DNA of 38,850 nucleotides from a virus. The notes under the pieces are model-generated. The model was not told the origin of the DNA, made no database searches, and saw only the letters and a program-made list of their open reading frames with translations. Of this stretch, positions 25,747 to 32,021 are shown one piece after another. Both the position numbers and the translations under genes were made by a program. The first letter of the stretch is position 1. Each line of letters begins with the position of its first letter. The stretch is taken from positions 1-38,850 of IMG/VR virus record IMGVR_UViG_3300048433_000447; one strand, 5' to 3'.

Positions 25747-26018
25747 TAATAACCCATTGTACCCATTGTTGAAGCTACTGTATTTAATGTTTCAGTATCA
25801 GTAATTTTTTTCTTTTTCTTTTTAGATGCAGTAGACATCATAGTTTCTTTAGGTTCGATAGGTGAAGTCATTAATGTAGACTCAACACTCATTCGATCAT
25901 CTTGTTTAGCTTGCATATATTCTTGCGTAGCTACAGCGTCAGCTTCTTGCATAATCGGGGGTGCTTCTTCGATTTTAGGTGGAGCAGGGGCTTTGCTTTT
26001 GCTTTTTTTACTTCCCAT
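25746..26018 (-). CDS. Small Lys/Pro-rich protein before portal (90 aa)
   Basis: A 90-residue, low-complexity protein: a Lys/Ser start, Pro/Glu-rich region 'APPKIEEAPP', a Met/Thr/Ser middle, a KKKKKK run and a Thr/Met/Gly tail. Proteins like this often precede the portal gene in podoviruses; the function is unknown. Its stop overlaps the portal start. Confidence 0.6.
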   Translation of the reverse strand: MGSKKSKSKAPAPPKIEEAPPIMQEADAVATQEYMQAKQDDRMSVESTLMTSPIEPKETMMSTASKKKKKKITDTETLNTVASTMGTMGY

Positions 26019-26313
26019 AATAATCTCTCAGTCTGTTGTAACTATAAATTTTTAGTTTGTCTGAATTTAATCTGTGAAAACACACAAATTTTTTTGGCTC
26101 GAATATCTCAAACAATTTTGTAACTTTACCTGCGGCGTAATATACGAACCATGTATCACCTTTGTCAAGTCTTTTATTAGTCTTTTTAAGTATGTAATCA
26201 GAATGCGTTTTATATCCGCAAAAAAATAACTCTTCGTCACAATATATATGCGTACACTCTTTAAGTATTTCTTCCGCCTCATCGCCGTACTCTTTAAAAA
26301 ATGAGGTAATCAT
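26008..26313 (-). CDS. Hypothetical protein between terminase and portal (101 aa)
   Basis: A 101-residue protein with 'GDTWFVYYAAGKVTKLFEIFEPKKFVCFHRL'-like alternating strands in the second half. The pattern of a strand with aromatic residues followed by 'FVCFHRL' faintly recalls the GNAT-like internal virion protein A family (gp13 region of T7), but the match is too weak to assert. It overlaps the terminase stop upstream and the next start downstream. Confidence 0.55.
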   Translation of the reverse strand: MITSFFKEYGDEAEEILKECTHIYCDEELFFCGYKTHSDYILKKTNKRLDKGDTWFVYYAAGKVTKLFEIFEPKKFVCFHRLNSDKLKIYSYNRLRDYYGK

Positions 26314-27676
26314 CTGTTATATACTCTCTACGGTCTAATTGACTTTTAGATTTTAACAAATACTTGCTTGTCATTTTGTCATGCATAGCCATAAACATCA
26401 TTCTGACCGCATCAGCACCGTGCGAATGTTCGTTATGTAATATTTTACCCGTGTTCGGATTCCATTGATAGTTGGTGAGGTGATCCAGTAAGTTCTCAAG
26501 CGACATATTAATTTTGCAAGATGGAAGATGCCGTCTGACAATTTCAATATCATCCCGCACAGAATTGGTTTTTGGTATTGCTCTAGCTTCAAAGCCGTAC
26601 TGTGTGCGACAAAAGTCCAATATATTAGTACCCGTATTACCCATACGTTGCTTAGAGTCATGGGGCATATAGTGTCCTGCGTATCGGTATTTTTTTTCTG
26701 CGATGATGTCGAGGTAGTGTTTGATGTCGTGTCCTGTGTTTTCATAGTAGTCTATTATCTCCGCTTTTCCGTGTTCAATATATGCAAACACTATTGCTGT
26801 TGGGTCATCCATACCCAAATCCCAAAATGTATATACAGGTCTGTCGTTTTTACTAACTTCACATACATTACCGTTATCATACAGCTTGGTCATTTCATAT
26901 CCGTACACCGAGTTAGCCACATCGGCAACCGCTTCGTTCAAATACTCTTGTCTAGCCAACGAGTACGAAATCATTTTAGAGTCGATGCGGTCTTGAACAT
27001 TCATGTATGTTAAACCAGTTAGCGGGTCTATCTGCCCTTCTAGCTCTGGGTTTAAGTTCATTTCATCGCTTACCCAACAGTACCGCTTGCTGTCTACTGG
27101 AGTAAGCCACTCGCAAAACCAGTTAGGATTATCTTTGTTTGCTTGATACATTTGATGCAGTTGGTTCTTTTTACCACGCATCGTGCCGTTCATAATAATA
27201 AACGAGTTGCCTTCGTCTAAGATAGGAGCTAGGAATCCTGTTACCTCTTCTTTGTGCAACGAGAACTCACTCAAAGCGTAGCCATAACCACCCTGCCCTA
27301 CGAAGTCTAGGTTATCTGTACCACCCATATTGACTGTAGAGCCATTGATTAACGTCAGTTTAAGGTCGGTATTGTTTTTTGCTAATACGATCTCAGGCGG
27401 AAAGATTAGGTCAATAAGATGCCCACTCTTAGCACCAATAGTTACTATGTTGTTCCAAATTGCACGCTCTGCCCACTTCCGTGTGGGAAACAAGTAGTAG
27501 TAAGAACCAACCCTAGTCATCGCTTTCTTTGAAAGAATTGAAGCAGTTGTAACATCTTTACCATGCCGTCTAGGATGGCTTATTAATATATTCCTAGCAC
27601 CGTTGTCTAACGCCCGCCACGCCCCAAGTTGGTAATCTCTAGGCTTAAGCTGTGGTAATCTCAGTCTATTTCCCAT
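26294..27676 (-). CDS. terL: Terminase large subunit
   Basis: A 460-residue packaging motor protein. The ATPase half has a variant Walker A 'SHPRRHGKD' (residues 33-41), with Tyr-rich 'YGYALSEFSL' (Glu137) where Walker B is expected. The nuclease half has the expected acidic centres: 'FWDLGMDD' (Asp286), 'MPHD' (Asp340) and 'HGADA' (Asp422). It would cut and translocate DNA into the procapsid through the portal. It overlaps the putative small subunit gene by 16 bases. Confidence 0.9.
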   Translation of the reverse strand: MGNRLRLPQLKPRDYQLGAWRALDNGARNILISHPRRHGKDVTTASILSKKAMTRVGSYYYLFPTRKWAERAIWNNIVTIGAKSGHLIDLIFPPEIVLAKNNTDLKLTLINGSTVNMGGTDNLDFVGQGGYGYALSEFSLHKEEVTGFLAPILDEGNSFIIMNGTMRGKKNQLHQMYQANKDNPNWFCEWLTPVDSKRYCWVSDEMNLNPELEGQIDPLTGLTYMNVQDRIDSKMISYSLARQEYLNEAVADVANSVYGYEMTKLYDNGNVCEVSKNDRPVYTFWDLGMDDPTAIVFAYIEHGKAEIIDYYENTGHDIKHYLDIIAEKKYRYAGHYMPHDSKQRMGNTGTNILDFCRTQYGFEARAIPKTNSVRDDIEIVRRHLPSCKINMSLENLLDHLTNYQWNPNTGKILHNEHSHGADAVRMMFMAMHDKMTSKYLLKSKSQLDRREYITDDYLIF

Positions 27677-27969
27677 GTGGCTTCCGCAAAGTTGACTGGC
27701 TCAATAATAATATCCCTAGACTCCGCATCTATGCCCAATATCCTAGAAAGCTCTTTAGCAGATGCCGCATTACCGTTGTCCATCTGACGCAACAACGCCT
27801 TAGAGATATATTTTTTAACAGCCGCTGTGTCATTAAAATCTAAATCCGAGTCGTTATCCTCTATGGCTTTCTCAGCTTTACGGCGAAACTCCGCTAACTC
27901 TTGGGCGTAAGCCCAAAGTTTTTTATTATCTGACTCTTTCATCTCCGCAAATATAGTTTGCGAACTCAT
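27661..27969 (-). CDS. Putative terminase small subunit
   Basis: A 102-residue, mainly helical protein directly upstream of and overlapping the large terminase gene, where the small subunit is normally coded. It has a charged helix 'YAQELAEFRRKAEKAIED' and a helix-turn-helix-like C-terminal part 'NAASAKELSRILGI'. Its size is small for the family. The call rests on position and helical content. Confidence 0.6.
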   Translation of the reverse strand: MSSQTIFAEMKESDNKKLWAYAQELAEFRRKAEKAIEDNDSDLDFNDTAAVKKYISKALLRQMDNGNAASAKELSRILGIDAESRDIIIEPVNFAEATWEID

Positions 27970-28154
27970 TTCTTGCTCCTTGTGCTTTTAGCACTCCAAT
28001 CAATCTCGTCATAGTTCGACCGATACTTTTCTTTGTCAAACTTAACCCAGTTGTAATTAGCCCCATCACGCCCTTCACGCTCGTTCTTTGCTTTCCAGTT
28101 ACGCTCTGCTTGGGCATCTGGGCTATATTTGTATGGTACATTACCCCCGCTCAT
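27966..28154 (-). CDS. Small charged protein upstream of terminase (62 aa)
   Basis: A 62-residue, highly charged protein rich in Asn, Tyr, Lys and Arg. A GGAGGA SD site lies six bases before the ATG at 28154, which decides this frame over the overlapping 71-residue frame. Its stop overlaps the small terminase start. The family is not recognised. Confidence 0.65.
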   Translation of the reverse strand: MSGGNVPYKYSPDAQAERNWKAKNEREGRDGANYNWVKFDKEKYRSNYDEIDWSAKSTRSKK

Positions 28155-28272
28155 CTATTTCCTCCACATAACACATCATGCATATTTTTTCTTCAACAAA
28201 CCCCTCTTCATCTAAAACCTCAAAGATAGGGTTGTCTTCACTATCATCACAAAAACATTGATCACAAATCAT
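28141..28272 (-). CDS. Zinc-binding microprotein with CxxCxC...CxxC (43 aa)
   Basis: The 43-residue product has Cys3, Cys6, Cys8, Cys31 and Cys34 (two CxxC knuckles 25 residues apart) with acidic residues between. It resembles a small treble-clef or zinc-ribbon protein. Its ATG lies inside the end of the other zinc microprotein gene, and its stop overlaps the 62-residue gene, so the three are probably translated as a coupled set. The function is unknown; DNA or protein binding is possible. Confidence 0.65.
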   Translation of the reverse strand: MICDQCFCDDSEDNPIFEVLDEEGFVEEKICMMCYVEEIDERG

Positions 28273-28420
28273 CTGGCGTCTCTACCTCCATTACATTATC
28301 AAAGTCTATCCCACAATACGGGCAATACTTAGGGTCATTAATCCCCATAGGCATCTCGTGTACAAAAAAATAATTCTCACAATTATAACACTCAAAGTAG
28401 GATAACTCGTCTATTAACAT
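28262..28420 (-). CDS. Zinc-ribbon microprotein (52 aa), first gene of the leftward arm
   Basis: From the ATG at 28420 the product is 52 residues with Cys11-x-x-Cys14 and Cys33-x-x-Cys36 ('KYCPYCGIDF'), a rubredoxin-type zinc ribbon. An in-frame TTG at 28456 would add 12 residues, but it lacks an SD and overlaps the putative -35. The ATG has a G-run 14 bases upstream, which is too far for a normal SD, so the start is not certain and the mRNA may be nearly leaderless. As the first late-arm gene it could regulate transcription; this is inference. Confidence 0.65.
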   Translation of the reverse strand: MLIDELSYFECYNCENYFFVHEMPMGINDPKYCPYCGIDFDNVMEVETPDDL

Positions 28421-28427
28421 ATTTGTA

Positions 28428-28456
28428 TATAAACCCCCTGCCCTATACTTAGTCAA
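28428..28456 (-). promoter_or_regulatory. Putative leftward promoter for the packaging/late arm
   Basis: Minus-strand TTGACT (28456-28451), a 17-base spacer and TTTATA (28433-28428). It faces left at the edge of the divergent control region. A start near 28421 would leave almost no leader for the ATG at 28420. The -10 is weak, so activation by a phage factor is possible. Confidence 0.45.
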
Positions 28457-28813
28457 GTCAAAATTTTCAGAGTTTAGTGAGAGTCCCCACCCGCAACCAG
28501 CAACCCTAGCCGACCTCCGACCCCACCCCCAAAGACTTACCCTGCCCCTAATTACTTTAGAAGACTGTATGTATGCGGTGTTTTACCCCCAAAGTTAAAG
28601 ATGTTATGCAGTATGGCACACTTTTAGCCCGTGCGTGCGGGCGTAGAGGTCTTCGCAAGATGTTATGCGGGTTAGAACATTCAATTTTATTTTGTTTGTT
28701 ATTATCTGTATATATGGTGTTGTTTCTCTCTTTGTACAGTTTCCGTACAGTATAAACTCAAGGCATATCATATAAGTAGTTTCATTTTTTAGGATTGATG
28801 GTTCAAAACTTCC
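28457..28813. other. Divergent control region without genes
   Basis: This stretch separates the leftward and rightward arms and holds no convincing gene. It includes a C-rich plus strand at 28488-28550 (G-rich on the minus strand), a direct repeat AAGATGTTATGC at 28598-28609 and 28657-28668, a hairpin GCCCG-TGCGTG-CGGGC near 28627-28642, and two GTACAG hexamers at 28734-28739 and 28745-28750, one helical turn apart, next to a TATAAA. These are candidate operators or origin elements; none matches a site I can name. Confidence 0.5.
28598..28668. repeat. 12-bp direct repeat AAGATGTTATGC (two copies)
   Basis: The copies are at 28598-28609 and 28657-28668 and both continue with a purine and G. 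Between them lies the GCCCG/CGGGC hairpin. The placement between divergent operons suggests regulator or initiator binding sites. Confidence 0.55.
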
Positions 28814-28815
28814 TA

Positions 28816-28843
28816 TTGTATACATAAGTCATTGTGGTAGAAT
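28816..28843 (+). promoter_or_regulatory. Early rightward promoter (extended -10)
   Basis: Plus-strand -35 TTGTAT (28816-28821), a 16-base spacer ending TGG, and -10 TAGAAT (28838-28843). The TG one base before the -10 makes an extended -10 element. The transcript should begin near 28850 and run through the structured RNA into the early genes. Confidence 0.65.
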
Positions 28844-28849
28844 CATTTA

Positions 28850-29181
28850 TGTAAATTGAAAAAGCTAGCACAGCGAGCTATAACGCTTACGGGAATTAAC
28901 CCGCTTCAGGCTGACTAAATGTGCGAGTCATTAACAGGGTTGCAACGGATGACTGCTAATAGGAAGGTGACACCTTCACGCAGGAATACCCGAACAGCAC
29001 ATATGCGATACAACGGCTAAAACGTGTGACGGCAGACCAACGAAAACGGCGATGATATGACAAGCGAGACGAGATCATATCCTTAGCGGGTTACTTACAA
29101 AACCGCTTCGAAATGGCGAAGACTTCAACGGGTTAATATCCTTATTACAGCGGGTTCGTCTCCTCTCTCATTGTTTTTTTT
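28850..29181 (+). ncRNA. Large structured non-coding RNA / leader of the early operon
   Basis: About 330 bases with no supported gene, more G+C-rich than the surroundings, directly after the early promoter. Clear helices in order: CGGG/CCCG (28890-28903), AGUCAU/AUGACU with an outer GC/GC (28923-28956), GAAGGU-GAC-ACCUUC (28963-28977), GAUAUGA/UCAUAUC (29054-29081), AGCGG/CCGCU (29085-29107) and CUUCG/CGAAG (29106-29121; alternative to part of the last). Short pieces are shared with the downstream leader repeats (AGCACAGCGA, GCGATACAA). It ends with an anti-SD sequence CCUCUCUCAUUGU and eight U. No GC stem sits right before the U run, so I cannot say that it terminates there. I cannot match it to a known RNA class. 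Confidence 0.55.
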
Positions 29182-29263
29182 ATTGGAAATGCAGGCAGGC
29201 TCATATTGTGTGGGTCTCGACGGTCACAACCCCGAAAATGCAGAGTGACAATGAGGGATAATA
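29165..29263 (+). promoter_or_regulatory. Leader element A, upstream of the Gp88-like gene
   Basis: A 10-pair helix joins CUCUCAUUGU (29165-29174) to ACAAUGAGGG (29248-29257), which includes the SD of the gene starting at 29264. Inside are hairpin P2 (GGCUCAUA-UUG-UGUGGGUC, 29198-29216) and hairpin P3 (CGG, loop UCACAACC, CCG, 29221-29234). P2, the P3 loop and the SD context recur in the other leaders. The outer helix would hide the SD, so this is a candidate translational switch. Confidence 0.65.
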
Positions 29264-29854
29264 ATGAAAGTAGAATTCAGCAAAGGTAACAAAAAACTTC
29301 CTAAATCTACCTATATTTTGAATGTGGGTTCGGCGTTGGATTGTCCGTCTGAAAAGCTCGGATTATGTCCAGTCGCCAAGGAATGCTACGCTAAAAAAGC
29401 AGAGCGTCAATATGCTACCGTTAAACCATACAGAGACCGTCAGCGAGCGGTTTTTGATGATGTTTCGGCGATGGATATTGCTACAGCTATAATAGAAGCG
29501 AAACGGCGTTCACGAACTCCTATGACGAAATTTAGGTTCAGCGAAGCGGGTGATTTTGCCGATCAAGCAGATGTCGACAAGATGGCAAATGTTTGCGAGA
29601 TTCTATCTAATGAAGGGTTCAAATGCTATGGTTACACCGCCCGAACTGATCTAGATTTATCTAGACTTATATTAGTTGCGGGTGTTATGATTAGCAACAA
29701 TTTGAACCGTAAAAAGTGGATGGATCAAGGTGCAAATCGATTCGATCAAGTTAATAAATTCAGCGGTAAACGTCTCCGATGCGTAGCAGATTGCACAATA
29801 TGCGATCTATGCTCTAGGATGCGTGGAAAGGTTATAGAGGTTGAAAAGCATTAA
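29264..29854 (+). CDS. Gp88-like phage protein
   Basis: A 196-residue protein with paired Cys groups: Cys27, Cys35 and Cys41 near the start ('CPSEKLGLCPVAKECY') and Cys173, Cys177, Cys180 and Cys183 at the end, plus 'FRFSEAGDFADQADVDKM' (90-107) and 'YGYTART'. This is the pattern of the Gene-product-88 family, related in layout to phage Gp37/Gp68 (DUF5131) proteins with Cys clusters that may bind a metal or Fe-S cluster. The enzymatic role is not established. It is the first protein of the early operon and its SD lies inside a structured leader, so its synthesis is likely controlled. Confidence 0.75.
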   Translation: MKVEFSKGNKKLPKSTYILNVGSALDCPSEKLGLCPVAKECYAKKAERQYATVKPYRDRQRAVFDDVSAMDIATAIIEAKRRSRTPMTKFRFSEAGDFADQADVDKMANVCEILSNEGFKCYGYTARTDLDLSRLILVAGVMISNNLNRKKWMDQGANRFDQVNKFSGKRLRCVADCTICDLCSRMRGKVIEVEKH

Positions 29855-29941
29855 CTCGTTTGAGCGAGTATAAATGGGTGTTAGGCTCAAAGCGGGACGC
29901 TGTGAAGCGTTCGTCACAATTAACAAATGAGAGGAAAAAAA
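29850..29941 (+). promoter_or_regulatory. Leader element B
   Basis: After the Gp88 stop: hairpin ACUCG-UUUGAG-CGAGU (29854-29869), then UGUUA pairing with UAACA around a hairpin ACGCU-GUGA-AGCGU (29897-29910) and the UCACAAUU motif (29914-29921), then AAAUGAGAGGAA with the SD. It is nearly identical to element C, with a compensatory U-A to C-G change in the GUGA-loop stem. Confidence 0.65.
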
Positions 29942-30256
29942 ATGAAAGCAACAACAACATTAAGAGCTGACCATGTGTATCCAAGCGACAATAAATTCGT
30001 TACTGAATGGTATTCAGATCGCTGTGAAGATGGCGATCTACAAGGCACAAGAGATCACTATATTGTGCTTCGCTTACAGGGCGATGGAAGATGGGTGGTT
30101 CATATAGGTTATGAAAATTCGGCAGATCATGGCTACAGTAATGGCGAGTATTATGGCGAATCATTCGATGAAGCATATGCAGGCTTTAAGAAGCGGGCAG
30201 AGCGGTACGGGTTCACACATATGTACAACCTAGAACAGATGGCATTACTCGTCTGA
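29942..30256 (+). CDS. Small early protein (104 aa), unknown function
   Basis: The start is the ATG at 29942, seven or more bases after GAGAGG. An in-frame ATG at 29927 lies within the conserved leader/SD sequence and is rejected. The 104-residue product has many Tyr, Asp and Gly residues and beta-strand-like segments 'YIVLRLQGDGRWVVHIGYE'. No family is recognised. It stands between two copies of the same leader type. Confidence 0.7.
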   Translation: MKATTTLRADHVYPSDNKFVTEWYSDRCEDGDLQGTRDHYIVLRLQGDGRWVVHIGYENSADHGYSNGEYYGESFDEAYAGFKKRAERYGFTHMYNLEQMALLV

Positions 30257-30336
30257 GCGAGTATAAATAGGTGTTAGGCTTAGAGCGTACACGCCGTGAG
30301 GCGTTGGTCACAATTAACAAATGAGAGGAATATGTT
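30247..30336 (+). promoter_or_regulatory. Leader element C
   Basis: A close copy of element B: ACUCG-UCUGAG-CGAGU (30247-30262, its loop holding the stop codon of the previous gene), the UGUUA...UAACA pair, hairpin ACGCC-GUGA-GGCGU (30291-30304), UCACAAUU and AAAUGAGAGGAA. Differences from B fall in loops or are compensatory. Confidence 0.65.
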
Positions 30337-30555
30337 ATGAGACAACATATACAAATCAGTAATCATGATTGCACTTGGGATGAAATAATAGATGCCTGTG
30401 AACGGCATGGATTGAAGCCCGAAATCAACAGTTCGGGTAAATACCAGTCATGGGTTAAATTCCAAGTGGTCGACACCGAGATGACTTGGTTTCTCAAGTG
30501 GTCTTTAGATGAGGACTGGCAAAGCTACTGGAAAGAAAGGGACGAATTAAGTTAG
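30337..30555 (+). CDS. Small early protein (72 aa), unknown function
   Basis: A 72-residue protein with several Trp residues ('WFLKWSLDEDWQSYWKERDE' at the end) and 'TWDEIIDACERHGLKPEI' near the start, which looks like a small helical DNA- or protein-binding fold. GAGAGG lies 13 bases before its ATG. No family is recognised. It is flanked by leader elements C and D. Confidence 0.68.
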   Translation: MRQHIQISNHDCTWDEIIDACERHGLKPEINSSGKYQSWVKFQVVDTEMTWFLKWSLDEDWQSYWKERDELS

Positions 30556-30657
30556 CAGAGCGGGGGCTTCACAGCCCTTAATGCGGGTCAATCGAATTGT
30601 TCGGTTGGCGAGGTCGCAACCCCTTAAAGCACAGCGAATCAATGAGAGGAATTACAA
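30554..30657 (+). promoter_or_regulatory. Leader element D
   Basis: It begins right after the stop codon with a GGGCU-UCAC-AGCCC hairpin, then UUAAUGC, P2 (GUCAAUCGAA-UUG-UUCGGUUGGC, 30587-30609), and directly stacked P3 (GAGG, loop UCGCAACC, CCUU, 30610-30625), AAAGCACAGCGA and CAAUGAGAGGAAU with the SD. Confidence 0.7.
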
Positions 30658-30816
30658 ATGGAATTCAATATGTTAGATAGACACGATAGAGATATATTCG
30701 TTAACTTGGTTTATATGCTTCAAAATAACGCAATTCGATTCGAATTGTATCGTTCTAATAAAAACGAACAGACTGAAACCGAAGATCATATCACGGTCGT
30801 TGTCAGAGAAATGTAA
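30658..30816 (+). CDS. Small early protein (52 aa), unknown function
   Basis: A 52-residue protein from the ATG at 30658, ten bases after GAGAGG. It has Asp/Arg-rich 'DRHDRDIFVNLVYMLQ' and strands 'AIRFELYRS' and 'HITVVVRE', like a tiny alpha/beta fold. No family is recognised. Leader elements D and E flank it, which supports it as a real transcription/translation unit. Confidence 0.68.
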   Translation: MEFNMLDRHDRDIFVNLVYMLQNNAIRFELYRSNKNEQTETEDHITVVVREM

Positions 30817-30922
30817 TGCAGAGCGGGGGGCATTCGCCCCTTAATGCAGGGCAATCGAATAATTCGGTTGTCGAGGTCGCAACTCCTCAGAAGCACAGCG
30901 ATACAATGAGAGGAATAATAAA
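30815..30922 (+). promoter_or_regulatory. Leader element E
   Basis: The same plan as D: GGGGC-AUUC-GCCCC, UUAAUGC, P2 (GGCAAUCGAA-UAA-UUCGGUUGUC, 30850-30872), stacked P3 (GAGG, loop UCGCAACU, CCUC, 30873-30888), GAAGCACAGCGA, ACAAUGAGAGGAAU. Pair two of P2 is G-U here and U-G in D, and the first hairpin differs in sequence but keeps pairing. Confidence 0.72.
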
Positions 30923-31924
30923 ATGAATGCAATAAATGTTAATGCTAGTCAGTTGGTGCAACAGGATCAAAAAGGCAACACCACTTCATTCGAGGGTTCA
31001 ATCCTCGATTGGAAAGTTGCGAAACGGAAGCAGTTTTTTCATGCTCCTGCTCGCCAAGATGAATCGGCATATGCTGATAATCTGGGTCTTACTTTGATCG
31101 AAGCCAAAGAGCTTGCTATGGTTCGTGAAGACAATGGTAAGCAAATCGGCACGGTTGGCACAGGCTACGAAATCATTCAGAATACTCAGCTATTCGAAGG
31201 GTTGTGCAACTCTCTTGAGGGTCACGATTTTACAATAGCTAACATGGGTATGACTGATAATGGCGGTCGTGTATTTATGCAGGCTGATGTAGGTGGTCAC
31301 TCTGATTTTTCAATCAATGGTGATAAATACAAAGGCTTCTTAACTATGTGGTCTAGCCACGATGGTTCATCGTCTACTGCCTTTGGTGATACCTTAGAGC
31401 GTAAGTGTTGTATGAATCAGTTCTTTGCCACTAAAGCAAAAGGTAAAAACGATCTTGTCAGAATGACAATTCGTAAAACCAAATCAGCTCGTTGGAAATT
31501 CAACGGCATGATCGAAGCAATGGCGAGTATGTTCAAATCTCGTAGTGAATTTATTGAGCGTTGCGAACGCTTAATGAACACTCCGATGAATGATGACGAT
31601 GCACGATTGTTTAGTCTAGGCTATCATAACTCAGTCTCTGGTCGTGGTACTAATCTAGCGAATCACATTCATGGTTTGTACCGTTCTGGTATGGGCAATA
31701 AGGGTGAGACTCGCTACGATATGTTCAATGCCTTTACTGAGTTCCATACTCATGGGTATGCCGACTCTAAGCGTAGTGCAGAATCGCAGGTCAAGACATC
31801 AATTATTGGTGCGGGTCATCGTACTAAGCACAAGGTGCTTGACATCTTGGGTGATAGTGATCGGGTCAAGGCTACGATTGCTCAAGGTCGTATCATTGAG
31901 CGTGAGCTTGCAAATTCAATCTAA
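30923..31924 (+). CDS. DUF932-family early protein
   Basis: A 333-residue protein with the DUF932 pattern found in phages and plasmids: 'GTVGTGYEIIQNTQLFEGL' (residues 72-90), 'GRVFMQADVGG', 'FLTMWSSHDGSSSTAFGDTLERKCCMNQ' as the central conserved stretch, and a C-terminal 'NAFTEFHTHGYADSKRSAESQ'. The family is often early-expressed in phages, and some members are linked to modification or defence islands; the biochemical role is unknown. It has the longest upstream leader of the repeat set (element E). The fit to the family is good; the function is open. Confidence 0.85.
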   Translation: MNAINVNASQLVQQDQKGNTTSFEGSILDWKVAKRKQFFHAPARQDESAYADNLGLTLIEAKELAMVREDNGKQIGTVGTGYEIIQNTQLFEGLCNSLEGHDFTIANMGMTDNGGRVFMQADVGGHSDFSINGDKYKGFLTMWSSHDGSSSTAFGDTLERKCCMNQFFATKAKGKNDLVRMTIRKTKSARWKFNGMIEAMASMFKSRSEFIERCERLMNTPMNDDDARLFSLGYHNSVSGRGTNLANHIHGLYRSGMGNKGETRYDMFNAFTEFHTHGYADSKRSAESQVKTSIIGAGHRTKHKVLDILGDSDRVKATIAQGRIIERELANSI

Positions 31925-32021
31925 TGCAGAGCGGGGGGCTTTTGCCCCTTAATGCAGGGCAGTATTATAGTGATGCTGTCGAGGTCGCAACTCCTCAAAA
32001 AGCATTCGAGAGAGGAATAGT
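31922..32021 (+). promoter_or_regulatory. Leader element F
   Basis: The plan of D and E with a different P2 sequence: GGCAGUAUUA-UAG-UGAUGCUGUC (31958-31980) still forms ten pairs. P3 is GAGG, loop UCGCAACU, CCUC (31981-31996). The SD context is diverged (CGAGAGAGGAAUAG). Retained pairing with changed sequence is the best evidence that the structure matters. Confidence 0.72.

Noticed and set aside
26398-27013. Frames overlapping the large terminase on both strands
   Set aside because: The terminase motifs fix the true frame.
28573-28755. 60-residue plus-strand frame in the control region
   Set aside because: No SD, covers the direct repeats and hairpin, and has no protein-like pattern.
28732-28756. 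TTGTAC...TATAAA as a rightward promoter
   Set aside because: The spacer is only 13 bases; the GTACAG pair is kept as an operator candidate instead.
28604-28825. 73-residue minus-strand frame in the control region
   Set aside because: No SD and it runs across the operator-like repeats; it would also be separated from the late arm by the leftward promoter.
29927-29941. Earlier ATG start for the 104-residue gene
   Set aside because: This ATG belongs to the conserved AUGAGAGG leader end that recurs out of frame before other genes; it is the SD context.
30988-31003. GGTTCAATCC as a tRNA T-arm
   Set aside because: It is inside the DUF932 coding frame and has no acceptor or anticodon arms around it.
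28850-32021. CRISPR-like or transposon-like origin of the leader repeats
   Set aside because: Units are not equally spaced with unique spacers, there are no target duplications or terminal inverted repeats, and every unit ends at an SD.
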